From Desulfoluna butyratoxydans (GTDB lineage: Bacteria; Desulfobacterota; Desulfobacteria; Desulfobacterales; Desulfolunaceae): a stretch of 64,000 bases of DNA. The translations under genes were made by a program, and so were the position numbers. How positions within the stretch are numbered: the first letter of the stretch is position 1; each line of letters opens with the position of its first letter. The stretch is from the NCBI RefSeq assembly GCF_900699765.1, contig NZ_CAADHO010000001.1, forward strand, positions 682,001 through 746,000, given 5' to 3'. The notes under the pieces were generated by a model. The model did no database searches and had not been told where the DNA came from. It worked only from the letters and a program-made list of their open reading frames with translations. Shown here in pieces: positions 33,087 through 43,340 of this stretch.

Positions 33087-34181
33087 TTATGGCCTGAGGG
33101 TCACCTCATGATTGAACACCGCCTCCGCGAACCTGTCCAGCACCCCATACAGGCTGTAAAGGCTCTCGATCTCCACATGCTCTTGGTCGGTGTGCTGGCT
33201 CATGTTTCCCTGGGGCCCCCAGATGACCCCGGGTGTGCCGGTCCGGTTCAGGAACCGGGCGTCGCTGGACGCATGCTCGGCCACTTTCTCGATGTTCCCG
33301 GCCAGCTCTGCCAGGTATCGGGTCACCGGTCCGTCCCCGCCGTTGAAGAGGGTATCCACGGAGACCACCTCCACCTCGGAGGCCACGTCGGCCCGTATCG
33401 CCTCAATGAGGGCGTGGGGGTCGTCGGCCTCGGTGTAACGGATATCGAGCTTTGCCCGGGCCTCGCCGGGCACCTGGTTCACGGCGCTGCCTCCCTGGAT
33501 GCAGCCGATGTTCAGGGTTCGGTGCCAGTGGTCCTCACGGGTCTCCATAAAGTGACGCCGCACCCTCACCAGATCGTCCAGCAGGGTATCGATGGCATTG
33601 TCCCCAAGCCAGGGGCGGGCCCCGTGGGCCCCTTTGCCCCGGGCGGTGAGGTTGAGCCGAACGATCCCTTTTTCCCGGACCACCAGGCGCTCCGGGCTTC
33701 CGCCGTCCAGGGCCACGCAATAATCGCAGGACACGCGCTTCAGGGCTTCTCCGGCCCCGTTAAATCCACCGGTTTCCTCATCGCCTGTCAACAGCACGCC
33801 AAAGGGAAGGGCCTCCTGACCTTTGCCTTCCGCCCTCAGGCGGTCGAGCCACGCTTTCACAAGCACCATGCACAGGGCCACGGCGTATTTATCGTCCACG
33901 GCTCCCCGGCCGTAAAGCCGCCCCCCATCTTCCCGGGGGGTAAAGAGCTCGTCCCCTGCAGGTACCACATCAAAATGGGCCATCAAAAGCACCGGTGCGG
34001 CGTCGGCAGTGGGTGTCACCCACAGGGAGGGTGTACCGTTTACCTCCATGCGATTTACGGTGAGGCCCGCCTCGGTCAGCCAGCGTTCCGTAAAATCGGC
34101 GCAGGCCGTAATCTCATCCGGCCGATCGGCCACGGAGCGAAATTGAATCAGGCGTTTCAACAGGGGAACCATCTCGTTCAT
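33087..34181 (-). CDS. M20-family metallopeptidase (ArgE/DapE/CPG2 type)
   Basis: 364 aa. Metal ligands: His/Asp in AHFDVVPAGD, bridging Asp in GRGAVDDKYAVA, catalytic Glu-Glu in TGDEETGG, Asp in VALDGG, and a C-terminal His in HTDQEHVEIESL. A dimerisation domain sits between. It hydrolyses an acyl-amino acid or short peptide. It is divergent from the peptide ABC transporter, which would supply substrate (inference). ATG 34181 is preferred over GTG 34187 for ribosome-site spacing. Confidence 0.9.
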   Translation of the reverse strand: MNEMVPLLKRLIQFRSVADRPDEITACADFTERWLTEAGLTVNRMEVNGTPSLWVTPTADAAPVLLMAHFDVVPAGDELFTPREDGGRLYGRGAVDDKYAVALCMVLVKAWLDRLRAEGKGQEALPFGVLLTGDEETGGFNGAGEALKRVSCDYCVALDGGSPERLVVREKGIVRLNLTARGKGAHGARPWLGDNAIDTLLDDLVRVRRHFMETREDHWHRTLNIGCIQGGSAVNQVPGEARAKLDIRYTEADDPHALIEAIRADVASEVEVVSVDTLFNGGDGPVTRYLAELAGNIEKVAEHASSDARFLNRTGTPGVIWGPQGNMSQHTDQEHVEIESLYSLYGVLDRFAEAVFNHEVTLRP

Positions 34182-34628
34182 ACTCACACATCCTTATTCT
34201 CAATGGCCACATCCACCGGGGCATCCCTCACCCGGCACACGCGCCCGTTTTCCGACAGCGACGCGAAAAGACTCCGCCAGCGGGAAGACGGGCTCCCCAC
34301 CGGGCGCATCATAAATCTGAAGCATGGGGACACCACGCTCCGCCTCTCCGTTCGCCCGCCGTCGCGCTCTTGCTGACACCACCATTAAAGGAGAGGATTC
34401 CTCCTGTTGTATTCCAAAGAAAATCAGCGAGCAAGGACCTGATGGAGAATAGCTCGCCGCGAGGAAAGCAAACTTCGCCTTTGAAGCGCGATTCACTTTG
34501 TGATAGCCTTTACAACAAAGATCACCAAGCCTTCCTGCGTTTAAAGTAAAGAGCAATCAAAAAGAAGCACATAACACGACCAGGCGACCCGTTCCGGGCA
34601 CCCGATCATCCGCACAAAGGAAAAATCC
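34182..34628. other. Peptidase-transporter divergent intergenic region
   Basis: About 450 bp with no convincing gene and no sigma-54 promoter that I can see. An AGGAG/CTCCT inverted pair lies near 34389-34409. Confidence 0.4.
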
Positions 34629-36446
34629 ATGAGCCCATCAAGCGTGTTGAAACGCACCCTGTTTTTCCTCTTGTTTCTCTTTTTTGCCACATCCTGCAGC
34701 GGCCCCGCCGAAGAGGCCCCCCAGGAACCCACCAAAATAAAAGTGGTCAAACCGGAAGTAAAAAACCCGGACACCTTTGTCTTCGAAGATTACGGAACGG
34801 TTCGGACCCTTGACCCCGCATGCGCCTACGACAATGTCTCCCATCAGCGCATCATGAACATCTACGAGCCTCTTATAGCCTTTGACGGCTCGGCCACCGA
34901 TGCCTTCGTGCCCGTCCTGGCTGAAGAGGTCCCCACCGTGGAAAACGGCGGCATTTCGGACGGCGGCAAGACCTACACCTTCAAAATCCGCAAGGGCGTC
35001 ACTTTCCACGCAGGGGGGACCCTTTCCCCCGAGGACGTGGCCTACTCCCTCAAACGCCACATGGTGGTGGACCAGGACGGCGGCCCCATCTGGATGCTCC
35101 TGGAGGCCCTGGTGGGTGAGACAAGCACCCGGACCAAGGGAGGCACCCTGAAACCCGGTATCTTTGAAAAAATCGATGCGTGCGTTGCCGTTTCCGGCGA
35201 CACCGTGGTCCTGACCCTGCCCCGCCCCTTTCCCCCGCTGCTGGCCCTCCTTGCCTACGCCAACTGCGGCGCCATTCTCGACAAAGAGTGGACCATTGAG
35301 CACGGCGGCTGGGACGGCACCCTGGAAACCGCGGCAGCCCACAACAACCCGGCCTTCGGGGCTGAGCCGTTGCACCACATCACCAACGGCACCGGCGCAT
35401 ACACCATGCTGACCTGGGAGCCCTCCAAGGTTTTTATCTTCCAACGCTTCGACGGCTACTGGGGCGAGGAGCCCGCCTTGAAGACCGCCGTCATCCGGTA
35501 CAACAAAGAGTGGAGTTCCCGGAAACTGGCCCTTCAGAACGGCGACGCGGACCGGGTTCTGGTGGACACCCAGTACCTGTCCGAAGTGCAGGCCATGAAA
35601 GACGTGGTGATCCACGCCGTGCCCCAGCTCTCGGTGACGGCAGCCCTCTTCTGCCGCCAGGTCAACCCCGAGGCCAACCCTAACATCGGCAGCGGAAAGC
35701 TTGACGGGGAGGGGATCCCCCCAGACTTCTTTGCCGACCCCCACGTGCGAAAGGCCTTCCTCCACGCCTTTGACCGCGGCACCTACGCCAAGGACGTCTG
35801 GGACGATCGCGTGGTCATGCCCACCAGCCCCAACGCCAGCGGCATGCCTTACAACATCCGTGTCCCCATCTACGACTTCGACCTGGAAATGGCCAAAGAG
35901 GAAATGAAGCAGGCCTGGGGGGGCGAGCTGTGGAAAAAGGGCTTCAAGATGGTCATCACCCACAACACCGGCAACGCCCAGCGGGAAGCCGCCGCCCACA
36001 TGCTGGCGGAAAACATCATGAGCCTGAGCCCCAAGTTCCAGATCGAGGTGCGCAATGTGGACTGGAAAGACTACACCGTGGCTTACCGAAAGTACCGGTA
36101 TCCCATCTTCATCATCGGCTGGGGCGCCGACTACCCCGACCCCGACAACTTCATGTTTACCTTCATGAGCTCCGAAGGGGTCTACGGCAAGTACATGGCC
36201 TATGAAAACGAAGAGGTGGACCGCCTCTGCAAAGAGGGCCGATTTGAGGTGGACCCCGAAAAACGTCGGGTCATTTACGAGCGCCTCCAGAACCTCTGGT
36301 ATGAAGAGGCCATTGGCTGCATGATCTACCAGAAAATCGACAACTTCGTTTACCGAAGCAATATCAGAGGATTCGTCCCGCACCCCATGCTGGACACGGC
36401 CTGGGAGGATCTCAAGCGGCTCTCCAAATCGCACACCACCCAATAA
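34629..36446 (+). CDS. Oligopeptide ABC transporter, substrate-binding lipoprotein
   Basis: 605 aa. Signal peptide with lipobox FATSC, linker rich in Pro/Glu, then a family-5 solute-binding fold (LDPACAYDNVSHQRIMNIYEPLI, GTGAYTMLTWEPSK, DYPDPDNFMFTFMSS). It captures peptides (or nickel/other ligands of this family) and delivers them to the permeases encoded next. AAAGGA precedes the ATG. It is larger than typical (500-550 aa) owing to extra loops. Confidence 0.94.
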   Translation: MSPSSVLKRTLFFLLFLFFATSCSGPAEEAPQEPTKIKVVKPEVKNPDTFVFEDYGTVRTLDPACAYDNVSHQRIMNIYEPLIAFDGSATDAFVPVLAEEVPTVENGGISDGGKTYTFKIRKGVTFHAGGTLSPEDVAYSLKRHMVVDQDGGPIWMLLEALVGETSTRTKGGTLKPGIFEKIDACVAVSGDTVVLTLPRPFPPLLALLAYANCGAILDKEWTIEHGGWDGTLETAAAHNNPAFGAEPLHHITNGTGAYTMLTWEPSKVFIFQRFDGYWGEEPALKTAVIRYNKEWSSRKLALQNGDADRVLVDTQYLSEVQAMKDVVIHAVPQLSVTAALFCRQVNPEANPNIGSGKLDGEGIPPDFFADPHVRKAFLHAFDRGTYAKDVWDDRVVMPTSPNASGMPYNIRVPIYDFDLEMAKEEMKQAWGGELWKKGFKMVITHNTGNAQREAAAHMLAENIMSLSPKFQIEVRNVDWKDYTVAYRKYRYPIFIIGWGADYPDPDNFMFTFMSSEGVYGKYMAYENEEVDRLCKEGRFEVDPEKRRVIYERLQNLWYEEAIGCMIYQKIDNFVYRSNIRGFVPHPMLDTAWEDLKRLSKSHTTQ

Positions 36447-36462
36447 CCCCGGGGAGCCAGCC

Positions 36463-37491
36463 ATGACAGCCTACATCACGCGCCGCCTGATGTTCCTTTT
36501 CTTTGTGCTGTTCGGGGTGTCGGTGCTCATCTTCGGGCTTCTCATGACCTTCAGCCCGGAGAGGCGGGCCGCCGCCTACGTCACCACACCCCAGCAGGCC
36601 GAAGACATCCCCAGGATCGTGGAGCAGTTCGGGCTCACCGACCCCTTCCCGGTGCAGTATGCCCGCTGGGTCAAAGAGGTGGCCTCGGGCAACCTGGGAT
36701 GGTCCCTGGTGGCTGCCCGGCCCGTCACCGAGGCGTTCTGGGGCTACTTTGCCGTCACCCTGGAGCTGAACCTGTTTGCCTCTCCCCTGGTGATCCTCAT
36801 TGGCATCTGGCTCGGGACCCTCTCGGGGGTCCACCGGGACACCTGGCTCGACCACGGAACCCGCATTGCCGCCATCATCGGCTGGTCCCTGCCCACCTTT
36901 CTCTTTGCCCTGGTGCTGCTCATGGTCTTCTACGGCTATCTGGACCTTTTTCAGCCGGGCATCGTCTCCACCCACACGGCCCTGTGGGTGGCCAGGAGCC
37001 CGGATTTTATCCGCTACACCGGCATGTACACCGTGGACGGCATCTTAAACGGCGAGCTGTGGATCACCGGTGACGCCCTGGCCCACCTCGTCCTGCCGGT
37101 CATTACCCAGATCATCGTGGTGGTGGCCCTTCTCATGCGGGTGATGCGATCGGGCATGATCGAAGAGATGGGCAAGGACTACATCATCACCGCCCGGGCC
37201 AAGGGAGCCGACACCCACACCATCACCCGGGCCCACGCCAGGCCCAACGCCCTGATCCCCGTCATCACCGTGGCAGGCCAGCTCGTGGCCCTTGCCATGG
37301 AAGGCTCCATCGCCGTGGAGGTGGTCTTCAGCCGCCAGGGCATGGGGTGGTGGCTGGCTGAATCCGCCACCCAGCTCGACATGCCCGTGCTCATGAGTGT
37401 CTGCATGTTCATGGGGGTTGTCTTTGTGGTCTCCAACCTTGTCATCGACATCCTCTACGCCAGGGTCGACCCCAGGATCCGGCTCACATAA
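36463..37491 (+). CDS. Oligopeptide ABC transporter permease (DppB/OppB type)
   Basis: 342 aa, six or more membrane segments, with the coupling motif region GKDYIITARAKGADTHTITRAHARPNALIPVI. It begins 16 bases after the binding protein with GGGGAG before the ATG. A periplasmic insertion (SPERRAAAYVTTPQQAEDIPRIVEQFG) follows the first helix as usual for this subfamily. Confidence 0.94.
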   Translation: MTAYITRRLMFLFFVLFGVSVLIFGLLMTFSPERRAAAYVTTPQQAEDIPRIVEQFGLTDPFPVQYARWVKEVASGNLGWSLVAARPVTEAFWGYFAVTLELNLFASPLVILIGIWLGTLSGVHRDTWLDHGTRIAAIIGWSLPTFLFALVLLMVFYGYLDLFQPGIVSTHTALWVARSPDFIRYTGMYTVDGILNGELWITGDALAHLVLPVITQIIVVVALLMRVMRSGMIEEMGKDYIITARAKGADTHTITRAHARPNALIPVITVAGQLVALAMEGSIAVEVVFSRQGMGWWLAESATQLDMPVLMSVCMFMGVVFVVSNLVIDILYARVDPRIRLT

Positions 37492-37597
37492 CACGTGGCG
37501 ATGCCCGGATCGCCACCGAAGCGACGCAGGGACGGCACCCACCGGCACCTCCCTGCTGCAGCAAACCAGAACACCTGCTTGCTGAAAGGCAAACCCT

Positions 37598-38524
37598 ATG
37601 GATCCAGCACCGGAGCCAAGACAAACAAGGCACCCGAGGTGGCGAGAGTTCACCTTCACCCTGCACCGGATTTTTCGAAACCCCTCGGCCCTCATCGGCT
37701 TCGGCCTGCTCCTCTTCTTTGTGGCCGTGGCCTTAGCCGCGCCGTACCTTGCACCGCCGAAATACGCCCACGCCCCCTACCAGATGCCCCACACCGGGTT
37801 CTCCCCCACGCCAAAGCCACCGGGGGATCTGCACCTGTTCGGCACCACCTCCGGCCAGTACGACATCTACTACGGGGTGGTCTGGGGCACACGAACCGCT
37901 TTTAAGATCGGCCTGTTTGTGGTGGGCATTGCCGGATGCTTCGGCACCTTTCTCGGGGTAATCTCAGGGTACTACGGGGGGTGGTTCGACGAGATCCTCA
38001 TGCGCATCGTGGACATTGTCTGGTCCGTGCCGCTCCTGGTGCTGGCCATGACCATTGTGGTGGCCTTCGGCAGGGGCCTTGAAAACATCATGATCGCCCT
38101 GGCCCTTGTGGAGTGGCGCTGGTATGTGCGGGTCATCCGCTCGGAGGTGCTCACCCTGAGGGACCGGGATTTTGTGCAGGCGGCCCGGCTCATGGGGCGC
38201 TCCGATGCAAAAATCATCGCGCGGCACATCCTCCCCAACGCCATCTACCCCGTACTCATCATGGCCTCCATGGACATGGGGTCCATGGTCATCTCCGCCT
38301 CCTTCATGAGCTTTGTGGGGCTGGGAGCGCCCAAGGGCTATGCGGACTGGGGGCAGATGGTGGCCCTGGCCCGGAACTACATTGTGGGACCGCCGGAAGA
38401 CCCACTGCGATTCTGGTACACCGTGGCCATCCCCGGGATCTGCATCATCCTCTTTGTGCTGGCCTGGAACCTCATCGGCGATGCCCTGAGGGACGCCTTC
38501 GACCCGAAGCAGCGGAGGAGATGA
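37598..38524 (+). CDS. Oligopeptide ABC transporter permease (DppC/OppC type)
   Basis: 308 aa, N-terminal cytoplasmic segment then six membrane spans; coupling motif LRDRDFVQAARLMGRSDAKIIARHILPNAIYPVLI. It starts 106 bases after the first permease with a weak AAAGG site. It overlaps the next start region closely: TGA at 38522-38524. Confidence 0.94.
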   Translation: MDPAPEPRQTRHPRWREFTFTLHRIFRNPSALIGFGLLLFFVAVALAAPYLAPPKYAHAPYQMPHTGFSPTPKPPGDLHLFGTTSGQYDIYYGVVWGTRTAFKIGLFVVGIAGCFGTFLGVISGYYGGWFDEILMRIVDIVWSVPLLVLAMTIVVAFGRGLENIMIALALVEWRWYVRVIRSEVLTLRDRDFVQAARLMGRSDAKIIARHILPNAIYPVLIMASMDMGSMVISASFMSFVGLGAPKGYADWGQMVALARNYIVGPPEDPLRFWYTVAIPGICIILFVLAWNLIGDALRDAFDPKQRRR

Positions 38525-38526
38525 CC

Positions 38527-39699
38527 ATGGATCCCCTCATCGAAGCAACGGATCTCACCACCCACTTTTACACCTACGAAGGGGTGGTGAAAGCGCTGGA
38601 CAGAATAAGCCTCCGTGTGGACCGGGGCATCACCTTCGGCCTCGTGGGGGAGTCGGGATGCGGAAAAAGCGTAACGGTTCGCTCCATGATGCGCATCATC
38701 CAGGAGCCCGGGCGCATCGTGGGCGGCAAGGTGCTGTTTTACGGCAGGCAAGGTACCGGCGAAGACCCCGTGGACCTCATCGCCCAGTCCGAAGCCTGGA
38801 TGCAGGGGCTGAGGGGAGACCGCATCTCCATGATCTTCCAGGAGCCCAACGCGGCCCTGAACCCCATTTTGCGGGTTGGGGACCAGGTGGCGGAGAGTTT
38901 TCTCTTTCACCGCAGGCGCTCCATGGCACAAAAAATCCTTTCGGACCTGGCCGATGCCGACACCCGGGTCTTCCCGGGAAGCAGGGGGCTGCAAAACGTT
39001 CTGTATGCGCGCACCGCATCGAACCCGGAGGCCCTTCTGCTTCGACTCTCCCGACGCATCCCGCTCCTGAAACGCTGGGAAATGCGCCTGAAAAAAGAGG
39101 CGTTCCGGCGTGCCACGGAGATCATCGGGCGCCTCGGCATCCCCCATCCGGACGAGGTGGCCCGGAGCTATCCCCACAACCTCTCCGGCGGCATGAAGCA
39201 GCGCATCGTCATTGCCATTGCCCTGGCCTGCAAGCCGGACCTGCTCATCGCCGATGAGGCCACCTCCAACTTAGACGTCACGGTGCAGGCACAGATCCTC
39301 GACTTGCTGCACGAGCTGAAAGAGACCGAAATCACCTCCATCCTCATGATCACCCACGACCTGGGTGTGGTGGCCGAGACCTGCGACCGCGTGGGGGTGA
39401 TGTATGCCGGGACCCTCTGCGAAGAGGCCGACGTCACAGACCTTTTTCAAGGGCCGAAACACCCCTACACCAAAGCCCTCATGGACTCGGTGCCCCGCTT
39501 TCACCAGGAAGGCGAGTTAAAGAGCATTGACGGTGCGGTGCCAAACCTCGTGAATCCGCCGCAGGGGTGCAGGTTCCACCCACGGTGCCCCCACGTGATG
39601 ACGCGATGCAGAACCGAGGTCCCCGAGCTTCAAGCCGTTGGAGAAAACCACAGGGTGGCCTGCCACCTGTATGGAAACAAGGAAAAGAGTGATGCCTGA
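38527..39699 (+). CDS. Oligopeptide ABC transporter ATPase (DppD type) with a long insertion
   Basis: 390 aa from ATG 38527, eight bases after GGAGG (the ATG at 38521 lies too near). Walker [10 protein letters not shown]-loop [10 protein letters not shown], signature LSGGMKQR, Walker [13 protein letters not shown], and the C-terminal peptide-transporter motif [14 protein letters not shown]. About 60 residues more than usual lie between the Q-loop and signature ([20 protein letters not shown]...). Confidence 0.93.
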   Translation: MDPLIEATDLTTHFYTYEGVVKALDRISLRVDRGITFGLVGESGCGKSVTVRSMMRIIQEPGRIVGGKVLFYGRQGTGEDPVDLIAQSEAWMQGLRGDRISMIFQEPNAALNPILRVGDQVAESFLFHRRRSMAQKILSDLADADTRVFPGSRGLQNVLYARTASNPEALLLRLSRRIPLLKRWEMRLKKEAFRRATEIIGRLGIPHPDEVARSYPHNLSGGMKQRIVIAIALACKPDLLIADEATSNLDVTVQAQILDLLHELKETEITSILMITHDLGVVAETCDRVGVMYAGTLCEEADVTDLFQGPKHPYTKALMDSVPRFHQEGELKSIDGAVPNLVNPPQGCRFHPRCPHVMTRCRTEVPELQAVGENHRVACHLYGNKEKSDA

Positions 39700-40726
39700 T
39701 GAAACCATTCTGGAGCTGGTGGACTTGAAAAAACATTACCCTGTCCTGGGCGGGGTGCTCAGGCGACAGGTAAATTCCGTCAAGGCCCTGGACGGCGTCT
39801 CCCTTGCCATCAGGCGGGGCGAATGCCTGGGCATCGTGGGCGAATCCGGGTGCGGCAAAACCACCACCGCAAAGGCGGTGATCCGGCTCCATGGGGCAAC
39901 CTCCGGGGCCATTGTCTTTCACCCCAAGGATCAAGACGCTCCGGTGGAGATCACGCACCTCTCCCCCAGGCAGCTCAAAAAAAAGGACCTCCGCCACCGG
40001 CTGCAAATGGTCTTTCAGGACCCCACCACGTCCATGAACCCGCGCATGCTGGTCAAGCACATCATCGCCGAGCCCATCATCGAAAAAGAGTCCCTCACCT
40101 CCGTTGAACTCGAGGCAAGGGTGGTGGCGCTCCTGAAACTGGTGGGCCTGGACCGCTCCCACCTCTATCGCTACCCCCACGAGTTCTCAGGGGGCCAGAG
40201 GCAACGCATCGCCATTGCCAGGGCCATCGCCACCAACCCGGAGTGCCTTGTCCTGGACGAGCCCACAAGCGCATTGGACGTATCGGTACAGGCCCAGATC
40301 CTCAACCTGCTCCGGGGCCTGCAAAAAAAGATGGGGCTGACCTACCTCTTTGTCACCCACCACCTTCTGGTGGTGAAGTACATGGCCGACCGCATCGCCG
40401 TGATGTACCTGGGCAAAATCGTGGAACTCGCCGCCACGGACGATCTTTTTGAAAACACACGCCACCCGTACACCTGGGCCCTTCTCTCCGGCATCCCCAG
40501 CACAGAGCCGGACGCCACACGACAGCGGGTCCTTCTGAAAGGCGACGTTCCCAGCCCCCTGAACCCGCCACAGGGCTGCCGGTTCCATACCCGCTGCCCC
40601 TTTGCCGAAGACATCTGCCTGACAACCGAGCCACCCCTCGCAGACATGGGCGACGGCCACATGGTGGCCTGCCATCGCAGCCACGAAACGCCACACCTGT
40701 TCATACAACGCCAAACCGCCCAGTGA
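39692..40726 (+). CDS. Oligopeptide ABC transporter ATPase (DppF type)
   Basis: 344 aa from ATG 39692, overlapping the previous stop by 8 nt. Walker A GESGCGKT, Q-loop FQDPTTSMNP, signature FSGGQRQR, Walker B CLVLDEPTSALD, and C-terminal [19 protein letters not shown]. It completes a five-gene peptide importer. Confidence 0.94.
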   Translation: MPDETILELVDLKKHYPVLGGVLRRQVNSVKALDGVSLAIRRGECLGIVGESGCGKTTTAKAVIRLHGATSGAIVFHPKDQDAPVEITHLSPRQLKKKDLRHRLQMVFQDPTTSMNPRMLVKHIIAEPIIEKESLTSVELEARVVALLKLVGLDRSHLYRYPHEFSGGQRQRIAIARAIATNPECLVLDEPTSALDVSVQAQILNLLRGLQKKMGLTYLFVTHHLLVVKYMADRIAVMYLGKIVELAATDDLFENTRHPYTWALLSGIPSTEPDATRQRVLLKGDVPSPLNPPQGCRFHTRCPFAEDICLTTEPPLADMGDGHMVACHRSHETPHLFIQRQTAQ

Positions 40727-40760
40727 CCACTCCAACAGCACACCCCAGATCGATCGAAGA

Positions 40761-40785
40761 AAAAAAAAGGGTCAGGCAAGTTTAT
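40761..40785 (+). repeat. GGGTCAGGC repeat copy
   Basis: AAAAAAAAGGGTCAGGCAAG, 35 bases after the ABC operon stop codon. Confidence 0.65.
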
Positions 40786-40827
40786 TTTCCCGCCTGTTCG
40801 CCTATTCGATTCGCATCGGATTGGTGT

Positions 40828-40999
40828 TGCCTCCGGTGGCCCTGCCGGGGGATAAGCTTTTAAAAAAGCTTAACAAATAAGCCATAAAAAATAGTTACAT
40901 GAATGCCGTTTTAAATGCAGCTGTGATTTGACCCGAGGAGCGAGGGGCAAATTACAGCTGCTATCTGCTTTCAAGGTGGCACACCTTGCCGCCGGAGGC
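40828..40999. repeat. Composite element: module B (plus) joined to module A (minus)
   Basis: It begins TGCCTCCGGTGG (40828), with CCCTGCCGGGG and an AAGCTTTTAAAAAAGCTT hairpin. It ends in the inverse of module A: stem GCAGCTGT (40917-40924) / ACAGCTGC (40954-40961), a CGAGG-rich loop, then CAAGGTG...CACCTTG and GCCGCCGGAGGC (ending 40999). Confidence 0.75.
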
Positions 41000-41195
41000 T
41001 GTTTTTTGGAGCTGAATAGTTACGGAAAATTTTTCGTACTGGCTGATTCGCATTTGAGGCCATGGACCCTTTCCCGCCATTCTGTTATAAAACGAGCATT
41101 TTATCACACTCATAATCCGCAGCACGGCATCACATCCCGACAAAAAGGGCGGGTGCGTATGCCTTGCTCGGCATATATACAGGGCGAGGCACGAC

Positions 41196-42158
41196 ATGGA
41201 TCCCATTATGGAAAATAAATATCTGCGGCAAGGAGAGATGCTTGCCAACAAAGCAAAGAAAAAATTCAAACACCTGAAAAAACGTTTTGCCAAGCAGGGA
41301 ATCGAGGTGTTTCGGATCTATGATTGGGATATTCCCGAGATCAGGGCCGTGGTCGACTGGTACGCTGGACACCTTGTGGTGGGAGAATACACCCGTGCCC
41401 AGTCAACACCCGAATGGCTCCCCATGATGGGGCAGGCCCTTGCCGATGCCTTTGACGTTCCCATGGAAAAGGTCCACCTGAAGCAGCGCAAGGCAGGAAG
41501 GCAAAACGGCAAACGGTACGAGCGTATCGACCACACCGACGCCAAAATTATCATGGGGGAACGGGACCTGAAGTTCTATGTCAACCCATGCGACTATGTG
41601 GACACCGGGCTCTTTTCCGACCATCGCAACACGCGGCTCATGGTCCGTGAGATGGCCGAAGGAAAACATTTTCTGAATCTTTATTGCTACACAGGTGCCT
41701 TTACCTGTTATGCGGCAAAGGGAGGCGCTGCCACCACGACCAGCGTGGACCGCTCCGAAACAGCCGTCAACTGGGTTAAAGAGAACCTTGAACTCAACGG
41801 GCTTTCTTCAGAGGACCATGAGGTCATCCAAAAGCACACACCTGAATTTCTGGAAATCGCAAAAAAAGAAGGGCGCACCTTTGACCTCGCTGTGGTGGAC
41901 CCACCGTCCTACTCCACCACCATGACCACAGGCGAGGCATTTGATATCGATAAAGACCACCCGTGGTTGCTCAACGCCGTGGTGGCCATCATGAAGCCGG
42001 GCAGCACAATTTTTTTCTCCACCAACCATCAGGATTTCACCCCCAAGCTCGATGTTCTTCCTGTCACCGACTTCGAGGAAATCACCCACACAACCATTCC
42101 GGAAGATTACATCAGCAAACGAAAAACCATTCACCGGTGCTGGAAAATCACCGTGTGA
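41196..42158 (+). CDS. Class I SAM-dependent methyltransferase, RlmK/RlmI-like
   Basis: 320 aa. Basic N-terminal helix (KKKFKHLKKRFAKQG), then the methyltransferase fold: FLNLYCYTGAFTCYAAKGGA (AdoMet loop), DRSETAVNWVKENLELNG, and catalytic-type VVDPPSYS. This matches 23S rRNA (guanine/cytosine) methyltransferases of the RlmKL/RlmI group; the RNA site is not certain. The alternative ATG at 41208 gives a protein four residues shorter. Confidence 0.87.
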   Translation: MDPIMENKYLRQGEMLANKAKKKFKHLKKRFAKQGIEVFRIYDWDIPEIRAVVDWYAGHLVVGEYTRAQSTPEWLPMMGQALADAFDVPMEKVHLKQRKAGRQNGKRYERIDHTDAKIIMGERDLKFYVNPCDYVDTGLFSDHRNTRLMVREMAEGKHFLNLYCYTGAFTCYAAKGGAATTTSVDRSETAVNWVKENLELNGLSSEDHEVIQKHTPEFLEIAKKEGRTFDLAVVDPPSYSTTMTTGEAFDIDKDHPWLLNAVVAIMKPGSTIFFSTNHQDFTPKLDVLPVTDFEEITHTTIPEDYISKRKTIHRCWKITV

Positions 42159-42176
42159 TAAACTAGGTGGAGATGC

Positions 42177-42199
42177 AAAAGGGACAGGCAAATTTAAAT
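42177..42199 (+). repeat. GGGACAGGC repeat, left flank of the RAYT gene
   Basis: AAAAGGGACAGGCAAATTTA, 46 bp from the transposase stop. Its inverse partner is at 43321. Confidence 0.75.
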
Positions 42200-42244
42200 C
42201 AAACCCACTCCCCTTGTTGACACGACACCTGCAGCCAACCGGTT

Positions 42245-43165
42245 TCAGGTGTCACTCACCCTCTTCACCACAAACAGCCCTCCGCCCCCCTCGATCACTC
42301 TGGGTATGCGCGCCCTAGTCGAGAAGGACTTATTCTTGAAACGCCGACACGTCGCCTCCACAAACGCGCGGGATCCAATCACCCCGGACTCCGTAAAATG
42401 TCGTATCCTGCCCTTCACGAGGGAGGATCCACTGATCTTGAACCCATGGGCCACTTCATTTTCCAGAATGCTCCGGGGAATGGCTCCCTTTCCCTCTTTT
42501 TCGAGGGAGCCGGCATGGTACATGTACTCCCGGTACCGGATCAGCCGATCTTCAGGGTCCTCCACACCAAAGTCCACAAACCCGAAATCAAGGGACAAAA
42601 AGCCGTCGCGATTGCCCGTCTGCGCATGATAGCCCATGGAGCACCACCTGTAGGCCTCCGGCCTTTTGACGATTCCTGCACGTACGGGATTGAGGTCAAT
42701 ATAGGAAAGGCAACGTACAACCGCTTCCCCCCTTTCCAGAATCACACTCTTGAACCGTTCCCCCCAAAGGGTCCCTTTGCGATCATACCTTTTGTTGTAA
42801 AACCGTGAAAACGTCTGTTTGATCTCTTTGATGAACTCGGACAAGTTGCACCATTTGTTCCGAAAATGAGATATTTTCCCCTCAGGAAAAACCGTCTTTT
42901 CTCCGTACAGAAGGCTATAGCGATGCCTTATCTCCGCATCGGAAGCCCGCATCTCGGTATGCATGGTGACCAGCAGGTGAAAGTGATTTCCCATAACAGC
43001 GTAGCCCAGAACGTCTGCAAAGTAGATCGAACTGAATTTTTTGATGATATCGACCAGTGCTTCTTTTTCGATATCGCCGAAGGGCAAGCCGTCCAGGGCC
43101 GTTCGTGAAATGATGTGATACGCAGTGCTTTCGTCGGATACTACCATTCTCAGACTTCGGGGCAT
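42245..43165 (-). mobile_element. REP-associated tyrosine transposase (RAYT, Y1/IS200-like)
   Basis: 306 aa from ATG 43165 (GAGGAGG five bases upstream). HUH motif VMGNHFHLLV, catalytic-tyrosine region CLSYIDLNPVRAGIV, typical AYHIISRTALDG near the start and LWGERFKSVIL. RAYTs are domesticated single-copy relatives of IS200 that move repetitive palindromes. Inverted GGGACAGGC repeats flank it at 42177 and 43321, and about eight more copies are scattered in the window, so it is the likely source of that family. Confidence 0.93.
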
Positions 43166-43267
43166 TGGCACCTCCTCATCGGATCATGGAATCGTATTGC
43201 AGGGTGATCAAATTGGTGGATGGATTAAGCCCAGCAATCCAACATACTGGAATAAAGAAACATACAG

Positions 43268-43293
43268 CCATAAGCATCGTAATATGCTTATGG
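43268..43293. promoter_or_regulatory. Perfect hairpin upstream of the RAYT gene
   Basis: CCATAAGCAT (43268-43277) and ATGCTTATGG (43284-43293) around CGTAAT, in an AT-rich stretch upstream of the transposase. It could be a transposase-recognised hairpin or an operator. Confidence 0.5.
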
Positions 43294-43320
43294 TATACAA
43301 ACCGACATATGTCAATGCTG

Positions 43321-43340
43321 TTTTGCCTGTCCCTTTTTTA
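43321..43340 (-). repeat. GGGACAGGC repeat, right flank of the RAYT gene
   Basis: TTTTGCCTGTCCCTTTTTTA. Its T/A end supplies the TAA stop (43338-43340) of the 28-residue-repeat gene next door. Confidence 0.8.

Noticed and set aside
32478..34376. 632-codon plus-strand frame across the 189-bp repeats and M20 peptidase
   Set aside because: The first part arises because 189 is a multiple of three; the rest is antisense to the peptidase. The translated repeats (CASMHSPQ...) have no family features.
34182..34628. Small minus-strand protein gene (118 codons) upstream of the transporter
   Set aside because: Composition fits non-coding DNA and no ribosome site or conserved pattern was seen.
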